From NCBI GenBank assembly GCA_934524985.1, contig CAKSYT010000027.1, positions 1 through 17,123 of the forward strand: DNA of 17,123 nt, written 5' to 3'. Under the pieces are notes generated by a model. It searched no databases. It was not told the DNA's origin and saw only the letters and a list, made by a program, of their open reading frames with translations. The stretch comes from an uncultured Faecalibacterium sp. GTDB lineage: Bacteria > Bacillota > Clostridia > Oscillospirales > Ruminococcaceae. Position numbers and translations under genes: made by a program. Shown one piece after another: positions 1 through 8,186 of this stretch; positions within the stretch are counted from its first letter, which is position 1, and each line of letters starts with the position of its first letter.

Positions 1-55
1 GAAAGCCATGAACTTCCTTGCGCTGACGCTTCTTGGGCTGAAAAGTTCTCTTCAT
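1..55 (-). CDS. rpmH: 50S ribosomal protein L34, N-terminal part
   Basis: Read on the minus strand from the ATG at 55, the sequence gives MKRTFQPKKRQRKEVHGF, the highly conserved start of the small basic protein L34 of the large ribosomal subunit. The gene runs off the left edge of the window, so only 18 codons are visible out of a usual total of about 44. A GGAGG ribosome binding site lies at 64-68, eight bases before the start. Divergent rpmH next to dnaA is the standard arrangement at Firmicutes origins and supports placing oriC here. Confidence 0.96.
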   Translation of the reverse strand, partial: MKRTFQPKKRQRKEVHGF

Positions 56-134
56 GGTTGTATCCTCCGTAAAAACTTATCCCCGGTATGGGGTCTTGAT
101 CGGTCCCAGATTGGGGACAGGCTTGCAATTCAAC

Positions 135-164
135 AGTATATCGCATAGTATGACGTTCTGTCAA
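135..164 (-). promoter_or_regulatory. Sigma-A type promoter for rpmH
   Basis: On the minus strand there is a perfect -35 TTGACA (159-164), an 18-base spacer and a -10 TATACT (135-140). Transcription would begin near 128 and run into rpmH, leaving a leader of roughly 70 bases. The near-consensus sequence fits a strongly expressed ribosomal protein gene. No transcript data are available. Confidence 0.75.
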
Positions 165-215
165 GCATTTTTTGCAGTTTTCTGCAAACTTTTTTCTGAT
201 TTTTCTGTTAAAAGC

Positions 216-400
216 TTTTCAACTTTTTCACCATTTTGCTGTGGAAAACTTTTTTCTACCAGATATTGTGGTCTTTTTGGCGTGTTTCCACAAGGCTGCC
301 GGTGGGGCTTATCTTATGTATTATAAATTACATTATACTAATATAGACGCAGGGAGATTTTTGTGGTATACTAACTGGGTATCAGCAGCATTGTTGAAAA
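216..400. promoter_or_regulatory. DnaA-box cluster upstream of dnaA
   Basis: The AT-rich stretch between rpmH and dnaA contains DnaA-box-like 9-mers: TTTTCAACT at 216-224, TGTGGAAAA at 240-248 (reverse complement TTTTCCACA), GTTTCCACA at 284-292 and TGTTGAAAA at 392-400 (reverse complement TTTTCAACA). These differ by one to three bases from the consensus TTATCCACA. Together with the larger cluster after dnaA they make a bipartite origin like that of Bacillus subtilis. The box at 392-400 lies just downstream of the predicted dnaA transcription start, so it could mediate autorepression; that role is inferred. Confidence 0.65.
344..372 (+). promoter_or_regulatory. Probable dnaA promoter
   Basis: A -35 TAGACG (344-349, four of six consensus bases), a 17-base spacer and a -10 TATACT (367-372) precede dnaA. 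Transcription would start near 379, giving a leader of about 52 bases that contains a DnaA-box-like site at 392-400. A second TATACT at 334-339 lacks a recognisable -35. Assigned by sequence match only. Confidence 0.55.
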
Positions 401-430
401 CTTCGACCGATTCAATGGAGTGGATGTTTT

Positions 431-1753
431 ATGGATTCTTTCAAGGACGTTTTAGAAGCGGCCCAGATGTACTGCAAGGCGCAGATGGCCGAGCCAACGT
501 ACAATCTCTATATCGACGGGTTGGAGCCCATCAGCTTTGAGGACTCCAGCCATATCACCCTGTCGGTGCGCAACGATTTTATCTGCAAGATCGTCACCGA
601 CCGGTACCTCGGCCTGCTCAAGGAGGCCTTCAAGTCTGTGCTGGGCTTTGATGTGGACATCACCCTTGTGGTGCCCAGCACCCCGCCCCACGAGGTAGTG
701 CTGGCCCAGCAGTATGAGGCAAACCCCGCCTCCCCGCAGGGCAACTACGAGTTCACCTTCGAAAACTTCATCAAGGGGCCGTCCAACCAGTTTGCGTTTG
801 CTGCTGCGCAGGCTGTGGCGGCAAACCCCTCCGGGGCGTATAACCCCCTGTTCATCTACGGCGGCTCGGGTCTGGGCAAGACCCATCTGCTCACCGCCAT
901 TCAGACCGAGATCAAGCGCACCCACCCCGATTTCGTCATCATGTATGTCACCTGCGAGCAGTTCACCAACGAACTGATCGCCGCCATCCGCGCCGGCAGC
1001 ACCGAGGACTTCCGCATGAAGTACCGCGTGGCAGACCTGCTGCTGGTGGACGATATCCAGTTCATCGCAGGCAAGGAGTCCACGCAGGAAGAGTTCTTCC
1101 ACACCTTCAACTCCCTGCACGATGCCCACAAGCAGATCGTCATCGCCTCCGATCGCCCCGCCAAGGAGATCAAGAGCCTCGAAGAGCGTCTGCGCACCCG
1201 CTTTGAGTGGGGTCTGACCGCCGATGTGCAGCCGCCGGATTTTGAGACCCGGGTGGCCATCGTGAAGCGCAAGGCAGAGCTGCTGCATCTGGACCTGCCC
1301 GAGGACGTGGCAGAGTTCATTGCCAACCACCTGAAAAACAACATCCGCCAGCTGGAAGGCGCAGTGAAAAAGCTGAACGCCTATTATATGCTGGAGGGCA
1401 TCCAGCCGGTGATCAGCGTGGCGCAGAACGCCATCAAGGATATCCTCAACGAGACCCAGCCGGTGCCGGTGACCATCGAAAAGATCATCGGCGAGGTGTC
1501 CCGCACCTTCAACGTATCCCCTGCCGACATCCGGGGCACCAAGCGCAACGCCAATGTGGCCTCTGCCCGGCGCGTGGCCATCTATATCCTGCGGGAGGTC
1601 ACCGGCATGAGCATGGAGGAGATCGGGCGGGAATTCTCCGGCCGCGACCACTCCACCATCGTCTACTCCCTCAAGACCATGGAGCGGGACATGAAGAACG
1701 ACCAGCATCTGCGGGAGACCGTGAGCGATATCATCAAGAACGTGAAGGCTTAA
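431..1753 (+). CDS. dnaA: Chromosomal replication initiator DnaA
   Basis: This is the AAA+ ATPase that binds DnaA boxes at oriC, oligomerises with ATP, opens the duplex and recruits the helicase. The 440-residue length is normal. Domain I occupies about residues 1-85 and is followed by a short linker. The AAA+ core has Walker A GGSGLGKT at 144-151 and Walker B LLLVDD at 203-208. The C-terminal DNA-binding domain carries the GRDHST signature at 404-409, which contacts the DnaA box. The ATG at 431 follows GGAG at 417-420; an ATG at 424 is out of frame. The gene is flanked on both sides by DnaA-box clusters, and rpmH is divergent, as at most Firmicutes origins. Nothing looks truncated or degenerate. 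Confidence 0.98.
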   Translation: MDSFKDVLEAAQMYCKAQMAEPTYNLYIDGLEPISFEDSSHITLSVRNDFICKIVTDRYLGLLKEAFKSVLGFDVDITLVVPSTPPHEVVLAQQYEANPASPQGNYEFTFENFIKGPSNQFAFAAAQAVAANPSGAYNPLFIYGGSGLGKTHLLTAIQTEIKRTHPDFVIMYVTCEQFTNELIAAIRAGSTEDFRMKYRVADLLLVDDIQFIAGKESTQEEFFHTFNSLHDAHKQIVIASDRPAKEIKSLEERLRTRFEWGLTADVQPPDFETRVAIVKRKAELLHLDLPEDVAEFIANHLKNNIRQLEGAVKKLNAYYMLEGIQPVISVAQNAIKDILNETQPVPVTIEKIIGEVSRTFNVSPADIRGTKRNANVASARRVAIYILREVTGMSMEEIGREFSGRDHSTIVYSLKTMERDMKNDQHLRETVSDIIKNVKA

Positions 1754-2150
1754 ACCGGGGAAAACCGGACAAAAGTCATACTCATTTCAGGGTGTGACCC
1801 CAAAATATGGGGAGAAAACGGAACAAAAGGGGGAAAATAAGCCTATATCTTGTGGCAAAAAGGCGAAGCTTTCCACACTTTCCACTTAGTTTTCAACATT
1901 TAACATCAGTTCTTCACATCGGCTGTGGAAAGAAACACCGTTCCCCACCTTTCAACATTTCCTTCACGAGCCTTCCACATCCCGGTGGAAAGCCAAAGCC
2001 CCGCTTCCCGGCAAGACATTTCCGGGTTTTCAACATCTTCCCCACCCCCTACTACGGTTACTACAACAAGTTCAATATATTACTGCCTTCCGGCAGCAGC
2101 CCAAAGGGCAGGGATCAAGCCGGAAGTGTGAAAAAAGGAGAGATACTGTT
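1754..2150. other. Replication origin (oriC) between dnaA and dnaN
   Basis: This 397-base gap holds no credible gene but many DnaA-box-like 9-mers: CTTTCCACA 1869-1877, CTTTCCACT 1878-1886, TTTTCAACA 1890-1898, TTCTTCACA 1910-1918, TGTGGAAAG 1924-1932 (reverse), CTTTCAACA 1949-1957, CCTTCCACA 1971-1979, GGTGGAAAG 1984-1992 (reverse) and TTTTCAACA 2027-2035. The last box is followed by a C-rich patch (2037-2049), then CTACTACGGTTACTA (2049-2063), then the AT-rich TTCAATATATTA (2071-2082). That order of box, GC-rich patch, DnaA-trio-like repeats and unwinding element is known from the B. subtilis origin. Boxes here read CTTTCCACA or TTTTCAACA rather than TTATCCACA. Confidence 0.85.
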
Positions 2151-3257
2151 TTGAACATCGTCTGCGATAAAACGCTGCTCAGTGCAGCCATCGACGGCGT
2201 TTCCAAAGCTGTCACCATGCGCTCGTCCATCCCGGTGCTGGAGGGCATTCTGCTGAAGGCCGAAGGTTTTCAGCTCACCCTGACCGGCTACGATCTGGAA
2301 ATGGGCATCGTGACCACCATCGAAGCCAACATCAAGGAGCCGGGCGAGATCGTGCTGAATGCAAAGCTGCTCAGCAGCATGATCAGCCGGATGCCGGCAG
2401 GTCAGATCAGCATCGTGGCGGCCGATAACGGAAAGACCACCATCCAGAGCGGCGTGGCACAGTTCGAGATCCAGTCCATGCCCGCCACCGATTTCCCGGA
2501 TCTGCCCAACACCGGCGCGGAGCAGACCCTGACCATCAAGACCGGCGTGCTGCGGGACATGATCGACCGCACCCTGTACGCCGTCAGTCAGGACGAGAAA
2601 AAACCCGCCCACACCGGTGAGCTTTTTGAAATCGAGCTGGACAAGCTGACCATGGTGGCGCTGGACGGCTACCGCCTTGCCATTGTGGAGCGGCCCATCA
2701 CCGCCGTGAAGGATATCCGCATCATCGTGCCCAGCAAAACCATGACCGAGGTGTCCCATCTGCTGGCCAACGACGACGAGGAGGACGTGCACATCAGTGC
2801 AAACCGCCGCTATGTGGTGTTCACCACTGCCGGTTACACCATCATGAGCCGCCTGATCGAGGGCGAGTTCCTGAATTACCGCAACGTCATCCCCGCCGGA
2901 AGCCGCACCCGGGTGACCATCGACACCAAGGACTTCATCTCCACCATCGAGCGCGCCTCCCTGATTATTACAGAGCGTTTAAAAAATCCCCTCCGCATTT
3001 CCTTTACAGAGGGTAAAGTCGTGGTGCGCTGCCAGACCAACCTCGGCCGCGTGGTGGACGAGTTCAGCGCCGCCTGCGAGGGCGACGAGGTGGAAATCGG
3101 CTTCAACAACCGCTATCTGCTGGATGCGTTGCGCAATGCCCGCACCGAGCAGGTGCGCATGGAGATCAGCGGCCCGTTGAGCCCGGTCAAGGTGCTGCCG
3201 GTGGAAGGCAACGACTTTTTGTATCTGGTACTGCCGGTACGGTTTAAAAACGACTAA
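2151..3257 (+). CDS. dnaN: DNA polymerase III beta subunit (sliding clamp)
   Basis: The product is the ring-shaped processivity clamp that tethers the replicative polymerase to DNA and acts as a hub for repair and mismatch factors. It is 368 residues, normal for the family, which is built of three similar domains of about 120 residues each. The N-terminus MNIVCDKTLLSAAIDGVSKA and the C-terminal EGNDFLYLVLPVRF (ending MxLPVR-like) are characteristic. The start is a TTG at 2151, preceded by AAAGGAG at 2134-2140 with ten bases of spacing; no ATG fits better. Synteny after dnaA and oriC is decisive. The stop codon overlaps the ribosome binding site of the following S4-domain gene, so the two are probably co-transcribed. 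Confidence 0.97.
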   Translation: MNIVCDKTLLSAAIDGVSKAVTMRSSIPVLEGILLKAEGFQLTLTGYDLEMGIVTTIEANIKEPGEIVLNAKLLSSMISRMPAGQISIVAADNGKTTIQSGVAQFEIQSMPATDFPDLPNTGAEQTLTIKTGVLRDMIDRTLYAVSQDEKKPAHTGELFEIELDKLTMVALDGYRLAIVERPITAVKDIRIIVPSKTMTEVSHLLANDDEEDVHISANRRYVVFTTAGYTIMSRLIEGEFLNYRNVIPAGSRTRVTIDTKDFISTIERASLIITERLKNPLRISFTEGKVVVRCQTNLGRVVDEFSAACEGDEVEIGFNNRYLLDALRNARTEQVRMEISGPLSPVKVLPVEGNDFLYLVLPVRFKND

Positions 3258-3269
3258 GGAGCGCGTTTT

Positions 3270-3485
3270 ATGCAGAAGATTCTCATTCATACCGAGTTTA
3301 TCAAGCTGGATGCCCTGCTCAAATTTGCAGGCCTGTGCGAGACCGGCGGCGAAGCCAAGGAGCTGGTGCAGGGCGGTGCTGTGAAGGTGAACGGCGAGGT
3401 GTGCACCATGCGGGGCAAAAAGTGCCGCGCCGGGGACGTCATCGAGCTGGACGGGCAGAGCGTAGAGATCGGGCAGGGTCAGTAA
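3270..3485 (+). CDS. yaaA: S4-domain RNA-binding protein (YaaA/RlbA type)
   Basis: A 71-residue protein with a single S4 fold: the [23 protein letters not shown] segment (about residues 23-45) matches the alpha-L RNA-binding motif, followed by a short beta segment ending in [11 protein letters not shown]. In B. subtilis the equivalent gene between dnaN and recF (yaaA, also called rlbA) has been linked to ribosome assembly; a similar role is inferred from synteny and fold. The ribosome binding site AAGGAG (3256-3261) overlaps the dnaN stop codon, and the TAA at 3483-3485 directly abuts the recF ATG. This gives a tight dnaN-yaaA-recF unit with likely translational coupling. Confidence 0.88.
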   Translation: MQKILIHTEFIKLDALLKFAGLCETGGEAKELVQGGAVKVNGEVCTMRGKKCRAGDVIELDGQSVEIGQGQ

Positions 3486-4607
3486 ATGCGTCTGCTTTCG
3501 CTGGAAGTACAGAACTATCGCAATATCCGCGCCGCGCGGCTGGAACCCGGGCGGGAACTTACCGTCATCTGCGGCAACAACGGCCAAGGCAAGACGAACC
3601 TTTTGGAGGCCATCTGGCTGCTGACCGGCGGCAAAAGCTTCCGGGGCGGCAAGGACGCCGAACTTGTGCGCCGGGGAGAAGCATTCGCGGTGCTGGAAGC
3701 CGACACCCAGCGGGACAGGCCGGAGGGCTGCGAGCCCGCCGAGCCTGCCCACATCCGCATGACGGTGGGCACCCCGGAAGCCGCAAAGCCCGGCCGCTAT
3801 GCGGCAGTGAACGGCGCTGCGCCCAAGCGGGCGGCGGCACTGGCGGGCAGCTTTCCGGCGGTGGTGTTCGACCCCGGTCACCTGAGCCTTGTCAAGGGCG
3901 CACCGGAGGGGCGGCGCAAATTTCTGGACGCTGCGCTGTGCCAGCTGTACCCCGGGTATCTGGCAAGCTACCGCCGCTATGTGCGGGTATTGCAGCAAAA
4001 AAATGCGCTGCTGCGCCACTCTGCCAACGGGCAGGAACGCCCCTATGCAGAAAAGCGCACCCTGCTGGAAGTGCTCAACACCGAACTTGCCGCGCAGGGC
4101 GAAGCCTTGCAGCAGCGGCGGCGGGAGTATCTGAAACTGCTGGCTCCCCGCGCCTGCGCCAACTACGCGGAGCTTTCCCACGGGGCGGAGCGGATGAGCA
4201 TCCGCTATGCCGCCCAGTTTGCAACCGGCGGGCTTGCCGCACTGCTGCGCCAGCGGCAGGAGGAGGAGCTCCGCGCCGGGCAGAGCCTGTGCGGCATCCA
4301 CCGCGAGGACTTGGAGCTGCTGCTGGACGACCAGCCTGCCCGGGTGTATGCCAGTCAGGGACAGCAGCGCAGCGTGGTGCTGAGCCTGAAAATGGCGGAA
4401 GCCGCCGCGGCCGCGCAGATCACCGGGGAGCACCCGGTACTGCTGCTGGATGATGTGCTGAGCGAGCTGGACGAGGGGCGCAAGCAGTATCTGCTCACCT
4501 GCATGAAGGAAAAGCAGACCTTTGTGACCAGCTGCGATGACACGGACTTTTTAAAGACCGACGGCGAGGTGTACCGCATGGACGGCGGGGTGCTGAGCCG
4601 GGTCTGA
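3486..4607 (+). CDS. recF: DNA replication and repair protein RecF
   Basis: RecF is an SMC-like ABC ATPase that works with RecO and RecR to load RecA at single-strand gaps and stalled forks. The 373-residue protein shows Walker A GNNGQGKTN at 30-38, the ABC signature region SQGQQR at about 290-295 and Walker B LLLDD at 319-323 followed by VLSELDEGR, all in the expected order. The N-terminal LLSLEVQNYRNI is typical. Its ATG starts on the base after the yaaA stop, and there is no separate strong ribosome binding site, so translation is probably coupled. The reading frame is intact and its GC-rich codon use matches neighbours. Confidence 0.97.
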   Translation: MRLLSLEVQNYRNIRAARLEPGRELTVICGNNGQGKTNLLEAIWLLTGGKSFRGGKDAELVRRGEAFAVLEADTQRDRPEGCEPAEPAHIRMTVGTPEAAKPGRYAAVNGAAPKRAAALAGSFPAVVFDPGHLSLVKGAPEGRRKFLDAALCQLYPGYLASYRRYVRVLQQKNALLRHSANGQERPYAEKRTLLEVLNTELAAQGEALQQRRREYLKLLAPRACANYAELSHGAERMSIRYAAQFATGGLAALLRQRQEEELRAGQSLCGIHREDLELLLDDQPARVYASQGQQRSVVLSLKMAEAAAAAQITGEHPVLLLDDVLSELDEGRKQYLLTCMKEKQTFVTSCDDTDFLKTDGEVYRMDGGVLSRV

Positions 4608-4670
4608 CAACATGAAAAAATGTTGCAAATAGTGTTGCATAAAAACTGCATTTTCGTGGGCTTTATGCAA
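4608..4670 (+). repeat. Two inverted repeats between recF and remB
   Basis: The short gap after recF contains a 6-bp hairpin, CAACAT (4608-4613) and ATGTTG (4620-4625), and a perfect 9-bp inverted repeat, TTGCATAAA (4635-4643) and TTTATGCAA (4662-4670), with an 18-base loop. TGTTGCA also recurs directly at 4621 and 4633. Neither hairpin has a following T run, so these are not intrinsic terminators. They may be an operator or leader structure for remB; function unknown. Confidence 0.5.
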
Positions 4671-4696
4671 ACAAAAGACACGGGAGAAAATACAGT

Positions 4697-4954
4697 ATGT
4701 ATATTCATCTGGGGCGGGACTATGTCCTGAACGACCGTGATATCATTGGCATCTTTGATCTGGAGACCACCACCACCTCCCCCCGGGGGCGGGAGTTTCT
4801 GAACTACGCCCAGAAAAACGGGGCGGTGGTCAGCCTTTCGGACGAGCTGCCCCAGTGCTATGTGCTGGCAGACGGAGGGCTGGTGGATGCGGTGTATCTT
4901 TCGGAGCTGTCCAGCGCCGCCATGCGCCGCAGAGCGCAAAAGATGGTGGAGTGA
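4697..4954 (+). CDS. remB: RemB/YaaB-like DUF370 regulatory protein
   Basis: An 85-residue protein beginning MYIHLGRDYVLNDRDIIGIFD, close in pattern to B. subtilis YaaB (RemB), and ending with SSAAMRRRAQKMVE like the SS..LKKRA tail of that family. DUF370 proteins such as RemA and RemB act in control of extracellular matrix genes in Bacillus; whether this copy does so is unknown. Position between recF and gyrB is the same as in B. subtilis, which supports orthology. The ribosome binding site GGGAG is at 4682-4686, ten bases before the ATG. The 89-base gap after recF contains two inverted repeats. Confidence 0.88.
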   Translation: MYIHLGRDYVLNDRDIIGIFDLETTTTSPRGREFLNYAQKNGAVVSLSDELPQCYVLADGGLVDAVYLSELSSAAMRRRAQKMVE

Positions 4955-5093
4955 AATTTGCGGAAAACGGGCGGAAGATCCACAGAAAAAGAGGGATGGG
5001 AAAGCCCCGGAACTGCCCGGAAAGCCGCACCGTGCCAGCCGGAACGCCCTGTGCGGGCAGCGCGTGAAAACACAACAAAACGGCGAGAAAAAA

Positions 5094-5109
5094 GTACACC
5101 ATGGTGTAC
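5094..5109. promoter_or_regulatory. Perfect 16-bp palindrome over the gyrB -35 region
   Basis: GTACACCATGGTGTAC is a perfect 16-bp palindrome. It lies 15 bases before the -10 hexamer at 5125-5130 and covers where the -35 hexamer would sit (about 5102-5107). Perfect dyads of this size at a promoter usually bind a dimeric transcription factor. I do not recognise the regulator. Confidence 0.6.
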
Positions 5110-5121
5110 CGGTTCCCGCTT

Positions 5122-5130
5122 TGCTATAAT
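5122..5130 (+). promoter_or_regulatory. Extended -10 promoter for gyrB
   Basis: A consensus TATAAT at 5125-5130 is preceded by TGC, forming an extended -10 element (TGCTATAAT). No good -35 is present at the 17-base position (TGGTGT, 5102-5107), which suits an extended -10 promoter that may depend on or be blocked by a factor at the overlapping palindrome. Transcription would begin near 5137, about 36 bases before gyrB. Confidence 0.65.
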
Positions 5131-5154
5131 TTGAAAAAACAAACGCAAAAATGA

Positions 5155-7167
<2,013 letters not shown>

Positions 7168-7172
7168 GAAAA

Positions 7173-7327
7173 CCCTCTCAGGCGCTCCCGCGCCAGCTCC
7201 CCCGAAGGGGGAGCCAAGCCGTGAAGGTCAGCACTAAAGTGTTAAGTATAATGAGGATGTGCCCGGCAGCGCACTTGGCTCTCCCTTTGGGAGAGCTGGC
7301 AAAGCCGATAGGCTTTGACTGAGAGGG
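7173..7327. repeat. Palindromic repeat, copy A (T runs lost)
   Basis: Bounded by CCCTCTCA (7173-7180) and TGAGAGGG (7320-7327), with arms built as in the other copies. Side hairpins are GGCGC/GCGCC (7181-7194) and AAAGCC/GGCTTT (7301-7316). GC hairpins follow on each side, on the left AGCTCCCCC/GGGGGAGC and on the right GCTCTCCC/GGGAGAGC. The GC hairpins are followed by CCAAG rather than by T runs, so this copy should not terminate transcription efficiently. Its centre is longer than in the other copies but shares TCAGCACTAA with the reverse complement of copy B. It begins five bases after the gyrB stop codon. Confidence 0.8.
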
Positions 7328-7377
7328 CGCGCGCCGTTACCCTCGCTGCTAAAGCTTTAGGAGAAATGAGCAACCGT

Positions 7378-7429
7378 CCGCCGCCGCTTTATCGAGACCA
7401 ACGCCCAGTACGCAAAGCTGGACATCTAA
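7378..7429 (+). pseudogene. Displaced duplicate of the gyrB 3' end
   Basis: Bases 7378-7423 are identical to gyrB bases 7116-7161 (46 bp), and the next bases read ATCTAAG against GTGTAAG, so the fragment would encode the same tail with a final Ile instead of Val, followed by its own stop at 7427-7429. It has no start of its own and is a relic. The two copies lie 262 bp apart and enclose repeat copy A. The Val to Ile change uses two base differences, which suggests a tail from a diverged gyrB allele or an old duplication rather than an assembly artefact. Confidence 0.85.
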
Positions 7430-7490
7430 GGAACACGGGCAAACGCTTCCATGAAAAGAAAAACAAAAAAGGTTAGAAAGGAGCTATTAT

Positions 7491-8156
7491 ATGAAAAAGC
7501 GTGTTGTTTCACTTATTATTTCAGCTTTTATTGTATGCTCATGTATTCTTACTGTAATGGCTTCTAGTGGATTGGACTTAAATGTACTGAGAAAAGGAGA
7601 AGATATTCAATACACAGAAAGCAATCGAGATGATATAGCAGTTTATGTTTTAAGTTCAATTGCAAAAAATAATAATGATGTGTACTATAGTGAAGATGGT
7701 AGTATCGTATCTTTTACGCCTACTATACTTGCAAGAAAAAAAAGTGATTCAATGACTTATTGCTATGATATAAAATTTACTTCAAATCGTTTTTTGAACT
7801 TAAAACAGGTAACATTTATCATAGGAAATGTAAATTATATTTTTAGTGATATTTCTGCAATATTTAATTATCCATATAGTACGACCAGTGGCAAGTATGA
7901 AGAAGAAACTTTTCTTAGCTTAGATGATGGATCTATACAAATGTTAGCTGATATAGCTGAAAATAGAGATAATCAAGGTGAACCAGTAAAAGTAATATTA
8001 GAGGGTTCGAATGAGAGTTTTACCCTAATAATGAATGATGAATTAACTAATGGGATGATTCATCTTTATAATTTGTTTGTTAATGCTGGGGGAACCAGCG
8101 AAAGTAATCAATATTTATTTCCATTTGCAACATGGAAATATTCAAAAGTACAGTAA
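7491..8156 (+). CDS. Small secreted protein of unknown function, AT-rich and probably acquired
   Basis: A 221-residue protein I do not recognise. The N-terminus MKKRVVSLIISAFIVCSCIL has the basic, hydrophobic pattern of a Sec signal peptide; signal peptidase I could cut after VMA (residue 24). Cysteines at 16 and 18 sit inside the hydrophobic stretch without a convincing lipobox. The mature part is polar, rich in Asn, Ser, Asp and Tyr, with no obvious further membrane segment or catalytic motif. An excellent AAAGGAG (7477-7483) lies seven bases before the ATG. Base composition and codons (many ATA, AAT, TTA) are strikingly AT-rich against GC-rich gyrB and gyrA, pointing to horizontal acquisition. 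It separates gyrB and gyrA and follows a displaced copy of the gyrB tail. The extracellular location is predicted only. Confidence 0.85.
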   Translation: MKKRVVSLIISAFIVCSCILTVMASSGLDLNVLRKGEDIQYTESNRDDIAVYVLSSIAKNNNDVYYSEDGSIVSFTPTILARKKSDSMTYCYDIKFTSNRFLNLKQVTFIIGNVNYIFSDISAIFNYPYSTTSGKYEEETFLSLDDGSIQMLADIAENRDNQGEPVKVILEGSNESFTLIMNDELTNGMIHLYNLFVNAGGTSESNQYLFPFATWKYSKVQ

Positions 8157-8186
8157 AGTGGTATCTGTTATAATTCGGAGGAACAA

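Noticed and set aside
1807..2154. Open frames across the dnaA-dnaN gap.
   Set aside because: They run through the DnaA-box cluster, have no ribosome binding site and resemble no protein.
7366..7476. A 36-codon frame starting at an ATG with AGGAG just upstream.
   Set aside because: The ribosome binding site is only two bases from the ATG, and the frame reads the displaced gyrB tail out of its original frame.
8166..8174. TGTTATAAT, a consensus extended -10, just ahead of gyrA.
   Set aside because: Transcription would start about six bases before the ATG, after or within the GGAGG, leaving no usable ribosome binding site. It has no good -35.
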